Below, in pieces: positions 26,804 through 36,316 of a stretch of 55,638 nt of DNA. The DNA lies in contig CADDZD010000009.1 of the NCBI GenBank assembly GCA_902812385.1, forward strand, positions 1-55,638, written 5' to 3'. The stretch comes from Clostridia bacterium (GTDB taxonomy: Bacteria; Bacillota; DSM-12270; Thermacetogeniales; Thermacetogeniaceae). Each line of letters begins with the position of its first letter. The first letter of the stretch is position 1. The position numbers and the translations under genes are program-made. The notes under the pieces are model-generated. The model saw nothing but the letters and a program-made list of their open reading frames with translations. It searched no databases and was not told where the DNA came from.

Positions 26804-27192
26804 TTCCCAACCTTGACAATGGTACCCTGGCCAACCCGGGATTCTATAAAAAAGGTATCCATTAACCGCCTGGCTCCAGACAGGCCGGCACCCAGGCCAT
26901 TGCTGGTCGAGTAACCGTCGCTTAAAGCCAGTTCGATATCGGCAATGCCTGGTCCCTGATCACTGACGGTGATCTCGATACCCTGCCGTTCTCCCCTGGT
27001 TACTACTTCAATGTCCACTTTACCGAGACCGGCATAAAGTACCACATTGCGGGTCAGTTCGGAAACGGCCGTGGCTATTCTCACCTGATCGACGGTATTA
27101 AAACCGATCTGCCGGGCTATTTCCCGCGCCGCCTGCCGGGCGGTAATGATATCATACTCGCTGGTAATGGGGAGGGTTTGTTTGAGATTCAT
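26791..27192 (-). CDS. rsbT: RsbT-like switch kinase
   Basis: 133-residue GHKL serine/threonine kinase of the RsbW/RsbT class. N box ELTRNVVLYAG, G1 box DQGPGIAD and G2 region GLGAGLSGARRLMD are complete. It would be held by RsbR-RsbS, phosphorylate them on stress, then leave to activate the partner carrying the RsbU-type N-terminus. One base separates it from rsbS. Confidence 0.92.
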   Translation of the reverse strand: MNLKQTLPITSEYDIITARQAAREIARQIGFNTVDQVRIATAVSELTRNVVLYAGLGKVDIEVVTRGERQGIEITVSDQGPGIADIELALSDGYSTSNGLGAGLSGARRLMDTFFIESRVGQGTIVKVGKWKN

Positions 27193-27193
27193 T

Positions 27194-27565
27194 TTATCGC
27201 TGCTCCATTCGGGCTAGATTTTTAAGTTTTTCCAGCCCTTTTTGCAGGTTCAAGGCCGTCGCCATCCCCTGGAGATCCAGCCCCATCTCCGTCAAAGTGA
27301 TGGCTACAGCCGGTTTGATACCCGTCAGGACAAAAGGCAGCCCCAGCAATCCAGCCAGCTTGCTGATTTCTATAAGTACCCTTGTCACAAAACTATCCAC
27401 CACTTCCAGGGCACTGATATCAATTACCAGCCCTTTACCCGCCACCCCGGTGATATTATGTAATAATTCCTCTTTAAACTGGATAACGCTTTGATCGTGC
27501 AGGGTTTCTTCGACGGCCACCACCCAGTAATCATCCACTTTAAGGATGGGCACCCCGCTACTCAT
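27194..27565 (-). CDS. rsbS: RsbS-like STAS scaffold protein
   Basis: 123-residue single STAS domain, matching RsbS in size. The phosphorylatable serine lies in IDISALEVVDSFVTRVL. The ATG at 27565 overlaps the end of rsbR by 8 bases; a longer frame to 27679 is only the shadow of rsbR. With RsbR it forms the stressosome core. Confidence 0.92.
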   Translation of the reverse strand: MSSGVPILKVDDYWVVAVEETLHDQSVIQFKEELLHNITGVAGKGLVIDISALEVVDSFVTRVLIEISKLAGLLGLPFVLTGIKPAVAITLTEMGLDLQGMATALNLQKGLEKLKNLARMEQR

Positions 27566-28376
27566 GGTCGTGCCCCACCCGCTCCAGCCTGTAGCCCAGC
27601 CAGCGAAAGGCCTGCTCCAGCCCTGCGTGAAGGTTATTTTTGGTAATAATGTCCGGAAAATCGATCCCCAGTCGGACAATTGTTTGGGCCAGCTCCGGCC
27701 TGATACCCACCAGAATGCAGCGGCTTCCTAAAAGCCTGGCGGCCTTGACAGTTTTAATCAAGTGATGGGCAACCTGGGTGTCTACTACCGGCACGCCGCT
27801 AATGTCGATAATGACCACCTCGGCCTGGTAGTGCACTATACCTTCCAGGAGATTATCCATTATTTCTTTGGCCCGCCTGGTATCGATCGTACCGATTAAC
27901 GGCAATAAAAGAATATCCTGCATCAAGGGTATTACCGGTGTCGACAGCTCCATTAAGGCCTCGGTGTGCTTCTGGATGACCTGGCGCTGGGTCTGCAAAG
28001 CCATTTTTAGTAAAAAAGCCGTGCCTTTAAAAATATGGTCCCTGACTGTGGTAATGTAAGATGCTGCTAACTGCAAGTCATGATACTGCTCCCGGATAAA
28101 GCTGATAAAGCTGTCTAAAATCTTTTCTAATATAAGCTGGAGAACCTCGATATGATATCCCTGGGCAAACATTATTTTTACTTTATCTGCTATTTCCTTT
28201 TCGAGTGCCGAAGTAACAAAGCCAGGTTGTTCGAGATCGCTCAAGAGGGCCCGGCAAAAATCACGGGTTAAAGCAGATATTTCATTAAAATGGATGTCCG
28301 TCTGGCCTTCTTTACTTAAAAAATCGATAGCCTTTTCAACAATGATCTCTGGTTTTAGGTCTCCAAATATACCCAC
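27558..28376 (-). CDS. rsbR: RsbR-family stressosome protein
   Basis: 272 residues: a variable N-terminal sensory domain (1-150, helical, probably a non-haem globin-like dimer) and a C-terminal STAS domain with both expected threonines, in PLIGTIDTRRAKEIM and IDISGVPVVDTQVAHHL. GTG start nine bases after GGGGG. First gene of the operon, under a strong promoter at 28421-28449. The signal sensed is unknown. Confidence 0.92.
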   Translation of the reverse strand: MGIFGDLKPEIIVEKAIDFLSKEGQTDIHFNEISALTRDFCRALLSDLEQPGFVTSALEKEIADKVKIMFAQGYHIEVLQLILEKILDSFISFIREQYHDLQLAASYITTVRDHIFKGTAFLLKMALQTQRQVIQKHTEALMELSTPVIPLMQDILLLPLIGTIDTRRAKEIMDNLLEGIVHYQAEVVIIDISGVPVVDTQVAHHLIKTVKAARLLGSRCILVGIRPELAQTIVRLGIDFPDIITKNNLHAGLEQAFRWLGYRLERVGHDHE

Positions 28377-28420
28377 CCCTATTTTCCCCCTAATCTGACA
28401 TTAATCCATAACCGACCGTA

Positions 28421-28449
28421 ATTATAAAAGCAATCGCTTTTAACGTCAA
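28421..28449 (-). promoter_or_regulatory. Sigma-A promoter of the stressosome operon with internal palindrome
   Basis: TTGACG (28444-28449) and TATAAT (28421-28426) with a 17-base spacer. The spacer contains AAAAGC-GATT-GCTTTT, a 6-bp palindrome well placed for a repressor. Confidence 0.8.
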
Positions 28450-28554
28450 GAAAATTTTACCTGGTATCCCCGCGTCCAGGGCAGTAACAATAGTCATGGC
28501 CTGCTCGTGGGCCATGTCGTAGATCTCACGGCGCTGGGCCTTTACTCGCCACAT

Positions 28555-28905
28555 TACACCGCTAAATTCTCGACGATATAATAACGGTCCTGTCAGCTTC
28601 CCCGGACAAAAATGGATGAGAGGACAACCGGGCCGGAGCCGGCTATCCTCTCCTGCGCTTTCACCTTTATGTCCCTTTCACTGTTCAACCTTTACTCGTC
28701 GAACAACTCTGGCCTCTGGTTCTCCCTGTAACCCGGCGCCTGGCCTTGAGTCCGCCGTAAGAAACCTGGCCACCTGGAGGTGACCAGGTCAGGCGCAGTT
28801 CTGCCTTTCAGGCATAGGCCCTTAAGAGGCAAAAGTTCTTAGAACCTTTCTACCACCTGCTTCAGAAATTTATGATACAATAGATATTGGGGAGAAGGAG
28901 GTCCA
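28555..28905. other. Gene-free stretch between rsbR and the Rpn gene
   Basis: No convincing gene. It contains a hairpin (CCTGG-C-CACCT paired with AGGTG-A-CCAGG at 28765-28788) and, just before the plus-strand gene, a T/A-rich segment that may hold its promoter. Confidence 0.4.
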
Positions 28906-29892
28906 ATGCTAGAAAACGAAGGCCAGCCCCGGCCTCCCCACCACTCCCACGACAAGGGTTACAGGCAGCTCCTGGCCGACAAAAGGGTGTTCCTGGCACT
29001 TTTAAAGACCTTTGTCCGGGAAGATTGGGTGGAGGCCATTGACGCAGACGACCTCATCCTGGTGAACAAGTCCTATGTCCTCCAGGATTTCAGCGAGAAA
29101 GAAGCCGATGTCGTCTACCGGCTCAAGACCAGGGATAGACACGTCATCTTTTACGTCCTGCTGGAGCTGCAGTCAACGGTAGACTACCTGATCCCTTTTC
29201 GGCTGCTGCTCTATATGGTCGAGATCTGGCGGGAAATCTATAACAACACTCCGCAGCACGAGCGGGAGAGCAAGCATTTCCGCCTGCCGCCCATCATCCC
29301 GGCGGTGCTCTACAACGGGGCCGGATCCTGGACGGCGGCGCTCTCCTTCAAAGAAATGCTGGACAGTTACCAGGATTTCAGCGGGCATCTCCTGGACTTC
29401 CGCTACCTGCTGTTTGATGTCAACCGTTACAGCGAAGAAGAGCTTGTCAGGGCGGCCAACCTGATCGCCGGTGTCTTTCTCCTGGACCAAAAGATGCGGC
29501 CGGAAGAGCTTGTTGGACGGCTGCAGAAACTGGCGGGGATATTAAGGCGGCTCACGCCTGACGAGTTCCGCCATATCACTAGCTGGCTGAAGAACGTTGT
29601 CAAGCCCAGAATGCCTGAAGGTTTTAGGGAAAAGGTTGACCGCATCCTGGACGCAAGCAATCCCTGGGAGGTGGAACGGATGATTTACAACCTGGAATTG
29701 ACCCTGGAAGAGATGCAGCGGCAGGCTTTGTTGAAAGGCAAGATGGAAGGAAAACTTGAAGGCGAACTGAAAGGCAAACGGGAAGTGGCCCGGAACCTGC
29801 TTCTGCTCAAAGTTGACATTGAAACCATCATCAAAGCCACGGGACTTGCCCCGGAAGAGATAAACGCCCTGAAAAAACAACTGCAGCAGTGA
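28906..29892 (+). CDS. Rpn-family PD-(D/E)XK nuclease/transposase-like protein
   Basis: 328 residues of the recombination-promoting nuclease (Rpn, YhgA-like, formerly transposase_31) family. The N-terminal nuclease core shows EADVVYRLK and YVLLELQSTVD, matching the D...ExQ pattern. The C-terminal half is helical and ends in a lysine/glutamate-rich stretch (KGKMEGKLEGELKGKRE), typical of the family. Rpn proteins cut DNA and stimulate RecA-independent recombination; many are mobile or multicopy. Good ribosome-binding site GGAGG before the ATG. Confidence 0.88.
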   Translation: MLENEGQPRPPHHSHDKGYRQLLADKRVFLALLKTFVREDWVEAIDADDLILVNKSYVLQDFSEKEADVVYRLKTRDRHVIFYVLLELQSTVDYLIPFRLLLYMVEIWREIYNNTPQHERESKHFRLPPIIPAVLYNGAGSWTAALSFKEMLDSYQDFSGHLLDFRYLLFDVNRYSEEELVRAANLIAGVFLLDQKMRPEELVGRLQKLAGILRRLTPDEFRHITSWLKNVVKPRMPEGFREKVDRILDASNPWEVERMIYNLELTLEEMQRQALLKGKMEGKLEGELKGKREVARNLLLLKVDIETIIKATGLAPEEINALKKQLQQ

Positions 29893-29987
29893 TTTTTCGC
29901 CAGCCGTAAACTCAAGAAAAGGCCCGCCTTATCCACCCATCTCCGGCTACCTGGATATTCTCCGCAGCCGCCGGTTCGCCGAACCCC

Positions 29988-31371
29988 TCATGAGGCCGGC
30001 AGCCATACTTTAAAGGTTGTTCCTCGGCCTACCGAGCTTTCCACCTCAATTTTGCCGTTGTGGGCGCGGGCGATCCAGTCACAGATAGCCAGCCCCAGGC
30101 CGAACCCCCCCTTCCGCCCGGGAGCGGGCTTTATCGACCCGGTAGAATCGCTCAAAGATATGGGCCAGGTGTTCCGCCGGGATACCTACTCCAGTGTCCT
30201 GCACCTGCAGCAGGGCCTGCCTGCCGCGCCGTTCCAGGCTGACGACCACCTCCCCTTCCGGCGTGTATTTAATGGCATTATCCACCAGGTTGGCCAGGAG
30301 CTGAGTCAGCCGAGTCTGGTCACCGCGCACGACCACCTTTTCCTTAATTATCTTTTTCAGCCTCAAGCCCTTTTCCGCCGCCATCCCCTGGAATTCAGCC
30401 GCTACGCCTTCCACCAGTTCCCCCAAATCCAGGGGTTCCATCTCCATCTGTTCCCTCCTGTCGTCGCTTCGGGCTAGGAGCAATAATTTGGCAACCAGGT
30501 TGCCCATCCACTCCGCCTGGTCGCGGATGATCTCCAGGGCCCGCCGGTACTCCTCCGGCGAGTGCTGCCGCTGCAATGCCGCCTCGGCCTGGCTGCGGAT
30601 GACGGCCAGAGGGGTGCGGAATTCGTGGGAGGCATCGGCAGTAAACTGCCGCTGGCGCTGAAAGGCCCGGTCCAGGCGATCCAGCATCTCGTCCAGGGTG
30701 GCCACCAGGTGCCCCACCTCGTCGTTGCCGTGGGGCAGGTCGAGGCGCCGGCTCAGATCGGTAGCGCTGATCTGGCGGGCTTTGGCGGCAATTCTATCGA
30801 TAGGCCGCAGCGCCCGCCGGGTCAGAAAAATACCCCCTCCCGCCGCCACCAGCAGGGTCATGGGGATGGCGATAAGGATAAATAACAGCAGGCGGTTCAG
30901 GGGCTCTTCGGCCTCTTCGAGCAAACGCGCCACCAGCACCCAGTAAAGCTGCTGGCCTTCTTCCCTTACCGGAACCAGGAGCACCCGCCATTCGGTCCCC
31001 TTAATCGCCACAGTTGCGGGCCGGGCGGCGGCAAAACCCTTTACCCGGAAGCCGGCGGCCAGGTCCCCCGGCATGTTCGTACTCAAGACTTTGCCCCCGG
31101 CGTTGTAAAGGCCGTAGTAAGTACCGGGGAGGAGGGGCAAGTTGGGGTCGAGGCGCAGCATGCCGTTCTCGTTGTCCAGGCTGCTCAAAACCTGTTATAA
31201 TAAGGAATCCAGCCCCTGCTTCAGGCTCCGGGACATGTTAAAGTAAATAAAAGCGCTGAAGCCGACCAGGATCACGGCCAGCAAGAAGACATACCAGGCC
31301 GTCAGCCTCCACCGCAGGGGAATACCGCGGAGCCAGGCGAAAACTCTTTGCCGCAAGTAAAGGCCTCCCAT
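29988..31371 (-). pseudogene. Two-component sensor histidine kinase, interrupted twice
   Basis: Full layout of an OmpR-linked kinase: ATG at 31371 six bases after the regulator's stop, first membrane segment, extracellular region, second membrane segment, HAMP, dimerisation helix with DASHEFRTPLAVIRS, and ATPase domain with N box LVDNAIKYTPEG and DTGVGIP. There is an in-frame TAA at 31195-31197 after LDSLL. A run of seven G (30105-30111 as C on the plus strand) shifts the frame so that GGFGLGLAI is lost; removing one G restores it to a stop at 29988. From about 31188 to 30079 the frame is open. Either a recent pseudogene, sequence errors, or a phase-variable gene. Confidence 0.8.
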
Positions 31372-31376
31372 CTCAC

Positions 31377-32063
31377 TTATTCCTGGCTTTTGCCGGGTTC
31401 CCGGAGGCAGTACCCGCTGCCGCGAATGGTATAAAGCAGCTTGGGTTCGAAATCGTCGTCTATCTTGCGCCGCAGGTAGCGAATATAGACGTCGACTATG
31501 TTGGACATGCCGCTGAAGTCATAATCCCAAACGTGTTCGGCGATCTGGGTGCGGGTCAGGACCCGGTTGGGATTGCGCATCAGGTACTCCAGCAGGGAGT
31601 ACTCTTTATTGGTAAGGTTGATTTCCCGGTCACCCCGGCGTACCCGGCGGGATACGGTATCCATCACCAGGTCCCCGACCTGCAGGACAGTGCTCTTGTT
31701 GTCGCTTTCCCGCCGCAACAGGGCCCGGACGCGGGCCAGGAGTTCAGCCAAGGCAAAGGGCCTGGTCAGATAATCGTCGGCACCGGCATCCAGTCCCCTG
31801 ACTTTGTCGTCTACCGTATCCCGGGCCGTCAGTATCAGGACCGGCATCTCGATGCGCTCATTCCGCAGGCGCCGGATGACCTCCATCCCATCCAGCCGGG
31901 GGAGCATGAGGTCCAGAATTATCAAATCATAGCCCACTGTTTCCGCGAAGGCGACTCCCTCTTCACCGTCGTAAGCTATGTCGGTGGCATATCCTTCCTC
32001 CCTCAGGCAACGGGCAAGGGTATTGGCCAGGGTGGTTTCGTCCTCAACTACCAGGATCCGCAT
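31377..32063 (-). CDS. OmpR-family response regulator
   Basis: 228 residues. The receiver domain (1-120) has the acidic pair VVEDE and the phospho-acceptor Asp in LIILDLMLPRLDG. The winged-helix DNA-binding domain (about 130-222) ends LLYTIRGSGYCLRE. The conserved receiver lysine is replaced: the motif that normally reads KPF reads TRPF. ATG at 32063 with GGCGG upstream, preferred to an upstream ATG at 32084. Its cognate kinase, next downstream, is broken. Confidence 0.92.
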   Translation of the reverse strand: MRILVVEDETTLANTLARCLREEGYATDIAYDGEEGVAFAETVGYDLIILDLMLPRLDGMEVIRRLRNERIEMPVLILTARDTVDDKVRGLDAGADDYLTRPFALAELLARVRALLRRESDNKSTVLQVGDLVMDTVSRRVRRGDREINLTNKEYSLLEYLMRNPNRVLTRTQIAEHVWDYDFSGMSNIVDVYIRYLRRKIDDDFEPKLLYTIRGSGYCLREPGKSQE

Positions 32064-32447
32064 CTCGCCGCCTGGTGCAAACAAGCTTGAGCCGGTCTCC
32101 CCGCGGCCAGGCTTTTCACTCCCCTCAGGTTGGATTTACCTGCTCCCGGTGGTGGATTAGAAGGGGGAGACACGTTAAGCTAATGGTAACATGATCAGAT
32201 TAAAATATAATGAAAAAACCGGCTTCCCCGCCGGGTGATACGGGACAGACATCGCAACGAAAAAGGCCTGTTCTTCCCCTGTATTTTCGTTCAGCCAGTC
32301 CAGGGCCTAGCGATGTTCCTCGCAAAACTGGGGAGAAAAACTTCCCGGAGATCAACCTCGGTAAGCGCTCCCAGGCCAGTCAAATAAACTTCCCCCTCCA
32401 CTAAAGTATTTCCTACACGGAACTGGTGGCTTAATAGCCGGCATGTT
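32064..32447. other. Intergenic region upstream of the response regulator
   Basis: About 380 bases without a credible gene. It must contain the promoter of the response regulator, though I see no strong match. A terminator hairpin for the gene to its right lies at 32213-32234. Confidence 0.4.
32213..32234 (-). terminator. Terminator after the restriction-enzyme fragment
   Basis: Short stem CCGGC/GCCGG with a 6-base loop followed by TTTTTTC on the minus strand. Confidence 0.5.
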
Positions 32448-33371
32448 CTATATTTTATCTGTTGTGGCTTCTTGAATTACCATTTCCAGATCTCCCGGAG
32501 TGTACGACACCGCCCACTTCCACCTGCCAAATCCGCCGTGGGAATTTACCGCTTCCACCCACTCGGCAAGGCTGGCATGTTTGGTTTTGGCTACTGCATC
32601 TTCTTTTCCCTTTACCTCAAGGACCAGATACTCTCCATTTACGAGCTTGATGATAAAATCCGGATAGTACTTGCGTACAACCCCCTGGTAATTGTAAACA
32701 ATGTAGAATCCTAAATGGTCATTCTTTACAAACGACCTGACGGCAGGGTGTTTATCAATAATATAAGCCTCTGTTGCCTCCCAGGTGTTGTCCACAACCA
32801 CATGGCTGATATGGGACTTTTGTGTCCACTCGCAGGGTTTGCTGGTATACCAGGCCCGCATGTCGGAAGTGGAACGGATAGGATTCTCACTATCAAAAAC
32901 AGGAACCCGTTTTTCACAATTCACAGCCTTTATTGCATTCCAGATATGCTGAATAATTTTGTTCATATTAAGAATAATCAACACCTTGCGTCGCTCTGCC
33001 GAAGTATTGAAGCGCTCGCTGGAAATCATAATTCTGTCCGATTCGATGAATTCACCCACAATTTTTATAAGCTGGGCGAGAAATAGCTCCTTGCTTCCTT
33101 TCCAGTTGGGCTTTTCGATGTTGTAGATCCTCTTTGCTGTTTCAAAAATAATAGTCTGGGTACGGTACCTTTCAGCGATCTGCTTCAGATCAATGTCCGA
33201 TAACAAGGCAGGGTTAGGCTTCCCCGCTATGATAGCAGCCAGCTCCGCTTCCGTAATGCTTTCAAAAGGATCCGGCACAATCGGTTCTACCTTGCTTAAA
33301 TCAAGGGTAAGCTTCGGCCTGTAAACCGTATCTATCCTGATGACGTTGGGCCAGGATATCTCGTGTTCCAT
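32448..33371 (-). pseudogene. Type III-like restriction enzyme subunit, C-terminal fragment
   Basis: 307 residues matching only the C-terminal third of large DEAD-helicase restriction proteins. A helical region is followed by a PD-(D/E)XK nuclease block, YYPDFIIKLVNGEYLVLEVKGK. The helicase motifs, which should lie N-terminal, are absent, and related sequence continues in frame for about 25 codons upstream of the ATG (AEAKKKIEPVPEK), so the start is not original. No methyltransferase partner is nearby. Probably a deletion remnant. Confidence 0.7.
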
Positions 33372-33457
33372 TTTTTCCGGTACCGGCTCAATTTTCTTCT
33401 TGGCTTCGGCGGCGGTGGAGGGGCGTCTTCTCCTCCTTCATGAGGTAAGGTAGAAAT

Positions 33458-35110
33458 CTACTTGCTGATTCGAATTACCCGCTGACGTCCATCCCAATTC
33501 ACCTTCAAATTAAGGGTCTCTGCAATCCATCGCAGGGGTACCAACACCCGCCCTTCTGCAACCCTGGGCGGCAAATCCAGGTTTACTTCTTCCCCGTTGT
33601 TCAAAGCGGTCTGGTTATCAATTGTGAGAACTATCTCTTTCCCCCGACCGTTGAGTTCAACTGACCTTTCAGCAGCATTCCCTTTCACATCAAGTCCAAA
33701 AGATTCTGCAATTGCCCTCAGAGGTGCCATTGTGCGGTTATTGTAAATTACGGGTGGAACATCCAAATTAAGGGGATTGCCATTTACTTCAATTCGGATA
33801 GGCTGCCATGCCGGAACAAAAATTCTAAAACTCTTTTTGTAGATAAGGTTTCCACCAGGTCCTATTGCCCTGACATCCAGGGTAACCGTTCCCCCCTTCG
33901 CTGGAAAATGGCATGTTATTTCCCACGGTGCATCATATGAACGCCCGATAAACTTTCCGTCCAGATAGTATTCAACAGACCCTACTTTTGTTTCTCCTGT
34001 GTCAACATATGCTGCTATGTCGCAAAGCTCAGCCGGAGCTGCATTGCCTAACAAATCATAATAAAACGGCGACTCAGCATAGCAATCAGCCAGGTAATAG
34101 GGTGTCTTTATAGCTTCTATGTATGCCTGCAGCATCGTTTCGTTATCGCACACGGAGTATCGGCTGAAATCCTCTACAATACCAGAATTGAAATAATAAA
34201 TTGCTTTAATCCGCGGGTAAACCAGAGGCAGGTAACAGTACAGGCGCTTTAGTGTGTATGCGCCCCAGTCGTCGACAAGCTGATTGTTAAGCTTGTTAAA
34301 CCATGCAACCCCAACTTCTGAGATCATGATCGGCTTTCTATCAGCAAACATATTGTAAATTTTTCTGTATCTTGCCAGCGGGTTCGCTTGATGCCCTTCA
34401 TAGAATTTTGTCCACGCCCATTGCTTGTTGTCATATTGTGGATCTCCTTTAAAGTAATAGTCGGCGTAGCCGTTGATGCCAACCCAATCCACATAAGCGT
34501 CGCCTGGATAATAATCTTCTATCCCATCGTCGGGTGCGGAATTGGGTGACCATACCATAGCGACATTTGGGGCCGTCGAATGCATAATGTTGGCAATCAA
34601 ACGGAATTTTTCCTTGTAAAGTTCGGCTCTTTTCCTTCCACCCCAAGGTGTCCAGTCACCGTTCATTTCACCACCAAACCGTAGAAAAACAGGTTTTCCA
34701 TAATCGGCCAGGGCCCTGGCAAACTCCCGGACATACTCATCGTCAACTACCACTTCAAGCCCCAGGCTGGGGTTCCAGGCTAATTGAACCGCCGCATTGC
34801 TTTCTCCTGCTTGCTGCATAAACTCCACAGGTGCCGGTTGGCCCCAATCAACATAAACAAGCATGGCGGAATACGGTCTGCCGTATACATCTTTTGCCCT
34901 CGTGATATCGCCGCACAGCTTGCTGTCTCTGTCAATGGTGGCGCCGAGCAGAGCGCCAAATGGGGGTTCAAATTTACCAAGCTGTACCGGAGGACTTACG
35001 CCCGCTGTCGGGGTCTTCATATAAAGTTGTATCTCTGCCGCATGACCAGCATTGCAGTATAACAATAATGCGAGCAGAAATACAAATACTGTAATACAGG
35101 CACGCCTCAT
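33458..35110 (-). CDS. Secreted GH26-like glycoside hydrolase with stalk-type C-terminal domain
   Basis: 550 residues: signal peptide (1-24), a GH26-type TIM barrel (about 45-340) with candidate acid/base Glu in FLRFGGEMNGDWTPWGG and nucleophile Glu in IMISEVGVAW, a beta-sandwich Ig-like region (about 355-440), and a C-terminal copper-amine-oxidase N-like (stalk) domain with repeated pattern RTMAPLRAIAESFG and RVLVPLRWIAETL. The stalk domain is common in cell-wall-attached proteins of thermophilic Clostridia. Likely cleaves a beta-mannan or similar polysaccharide outside the cell. Ribosome-binding site GGTGA. Confidence 0.85.
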   Translation of the reverse strand: MRRACITVFVFLLALLLYCNAGHAAEIQLYMKTPTAGVSPPVQLGKFEPPFGALLGATIDRDSKLCGDITRAKDVYGRPYSAMLVYVDWGQPAPVEFMQQAGESNAAVQLAWNPSLGLEVVVDDEYVREFARALADYGKPVFLRFGGEMNGDWTPWGGRKRAELYKEKFRLIANIMHSTAPNVAMVWSPNSAPDDGIEDYYPGDAYVDWVGINGYADYYFKGDPQYDNKQWAWTKFYEGHQANPLARYRKIYNMFADRKPIMISEVGVAWFNKLNNQLVDDWGAYTLKRLYCYLPLVYPRIKAIYYFNSGIVEDFSRYSVCDNETMLQAYIEAIKTPYYLADCYAESPFYYDLLGNAAPAELCDIAAYVDTGETKVGSVEYYLDGKFIGRSYDAPWEITCHFPAKGGTVTLDVRAIGPGGNLIYKKSFRIFVPAWQPIRIEVNGNPLNLDVPPVIYNNRTMAPLRAIAESFGLDVKGNAAERSVELNGRGKEIVLTIDNQTALNNGEEVNLDLPPRVAEGRVLVPLRWIAETLNLKVNWDGRQRVIRISK

Positions 35111-35154
35111 TTTATCACCTCACCGAAATTGCTAAACATTTTAGCTTTGCGCCT

Positions 35155-36078
35155 TTAATACTTGACCGTAAGGGTCTTGCCGTCGCTTACAAAGATTACA
35201 GTTCCGTCCCGGTCGGTACGGTAGACCTTGACCCCCGCACTGGCCAGCCTGGCCAGGGTTTCCCTATGGGGGTGCCCGTAGTCGTTCCCCGCCCCGACGG
35301 AGATAACGGCGTACTTCGGAGAAACGGCCTTCAGAAATGCCGGGGTGGTGGAGCTGTAGCTTCCATGGTGGCCCACCTTGAGCACATCGGCCTTCATGTC
35401 CGCCCCTGAGGCAAGCATTTCCTGCTCCGATTCTGCCTGGGCATCGCCGGTCAGCAGGAAGGAAATGCCGCCGTACCTGACTTTGAGCACCGCCGACCAG
35501 TTGTTTAAGTCTTCATAACCCGAACGGCAGGGAGCAGCGAAGCTTATTTTCAGGCCGTTCCGGTCGAGGATGGTTAAACCCGCCTTTGCCGGGGTTATCT
35601 TCAGGCCCTTTGCCTTTAGAGAACGGAGGACGCTCTCAAAGCTTTCGGTGGTGGTCGTCACCCGGGGCATGTATACTTTAACTATTTCAAACGCCTGAAT
35701 GACGTTATCCATCCCACCGATGTGATCTGCATGGGGATGCGTTGCCACAAGGTAGTCGATTTTCTCGACCCCCTGTTCCTGAAGATAGGAAACCACCGCA
35801 GAGCCGGCTTCGTTTGGCCCGGCATCAACAAGCATTGTTTGCCTGTCAGGAAGCTGGAGCAGGATTGAATCCCCCTGGCCGACGTCGATGAAGTGGACGG
35901 CCAGCCTGCCGGTGGTTGAAACTTGCCTGTTGTTCTCGTTGGGTGGTTGAGAAACCGGCGCGGTTTCGGTTGTATTTGACGGAGTCGAGGCGTGGTCCTG
36001 GGTTACGGCAGAACTCCCGCAGCCTGAAAGGATCAACAGGAATGCTAAAAGGATAGGCAAGAGTGTTTTCCGCCACAT
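35155..36078 (-). CDS. ComEC-like metallo-beta-lactamase-fold lipoprotein
   Basis: About 307 residues. Lipoprotein signal with LSGCG, a low-complexity Ser/Thr/Pro linker, then a metallo-beta-lactamase domain related to the C-terminal domain of ComEC: GQGDSILLQLPD, the metal motif THPHADHIGG, LLTGDAQ, and KVGHHGS. Such extracellular nucleases or phosphodiesterases are found free of the ComEC channel in many Firmicutes. Start at the ATG at 36078, preferred to an ATG at 36096. The DUF3006 gene 38 bases upstream is the usual neighbour of this type. Confidence 0.88.
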   Translation of the reverse strand: MWRKTLLPILLAFLLILSGCGSSAVTQDHASTPSNTTETAPVSQPPNENNRQVSTTGRLAVHFIDVGQGDSILLQLPDRQTMLVDAGPNEAGSAVVSYLQEQGVEKIDYLVATHPHADHIGGMDNVIQAFEIVKVYMPRVTTTTESFESVLRSLKAKGLKITPAKAGLTILDRNGLKISFAAPCRSGYEDLNNWSAVLKVRYGGISFLLTGDAQAESEQEMLASGADMKADVLKVGHHGSYSSTTPAFLKAVSPKYAVISVGAGNDYGHPHRETLARLASAGVKVYRTDRDGTVIFVSDGKTLTVKY

Positions 36079-36115
36079 ATGAATCTCTCTTTCCATCTAA
36101 AATTACGCTATTCTC

Positions 36116-36316
36116 CTACTCCTCGAACAGTTCTTCTGTAAGCTTTCTGACCGCTTCTTCTCTATCCCTCGTGGCATGATTATCGATAGAGATGCTTATT
36201 TGGATAACATCCCCTTCCCTCGCCTCTTTTGGTAAAAGGGCTCTGGGAATATCAAAGATCTTATCACCAAATTCTATTACAGCCCATTCCCCTTCGAACC
36301 GGTCAATGATCAGCAC
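36116..36316 (-). CDS. DUF3006 domain protein
   Basis: 66 residues. IDRFEGEWAVIEFGD and the ending of acidic helices match DUF3006, a small predicted beta-barrel protein usually encoded next to ComEC-like metallo-beta-lactamase proteins, as here. GTG start with AAAGGAG eight bases upstream. Function unknown; a partner or regulator of the neighbour is inferred from co-occurrence. Confidence 0.85.
   Translation of the reverse strand: MLIIDRFEGEWAVIEFGDKIFDIPRALLPKEAREGDVIQISISIDNHATRDREEAVRKLTEELFEE

Noticed and set aside
27566-27679. N-terminal extension of RsbS
   Set aside because: It overlaps the conserved end of rsbR and is rich in Trp/Gly, unlike any STAS protein; the ATG at 27565 gives the family length.
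28390-28554. A 54-codon minus-strand frame upstream of rsbR
   Set aside because: It contains the rsbR promoter, has no ribosome-binding site, and resembles no protein.
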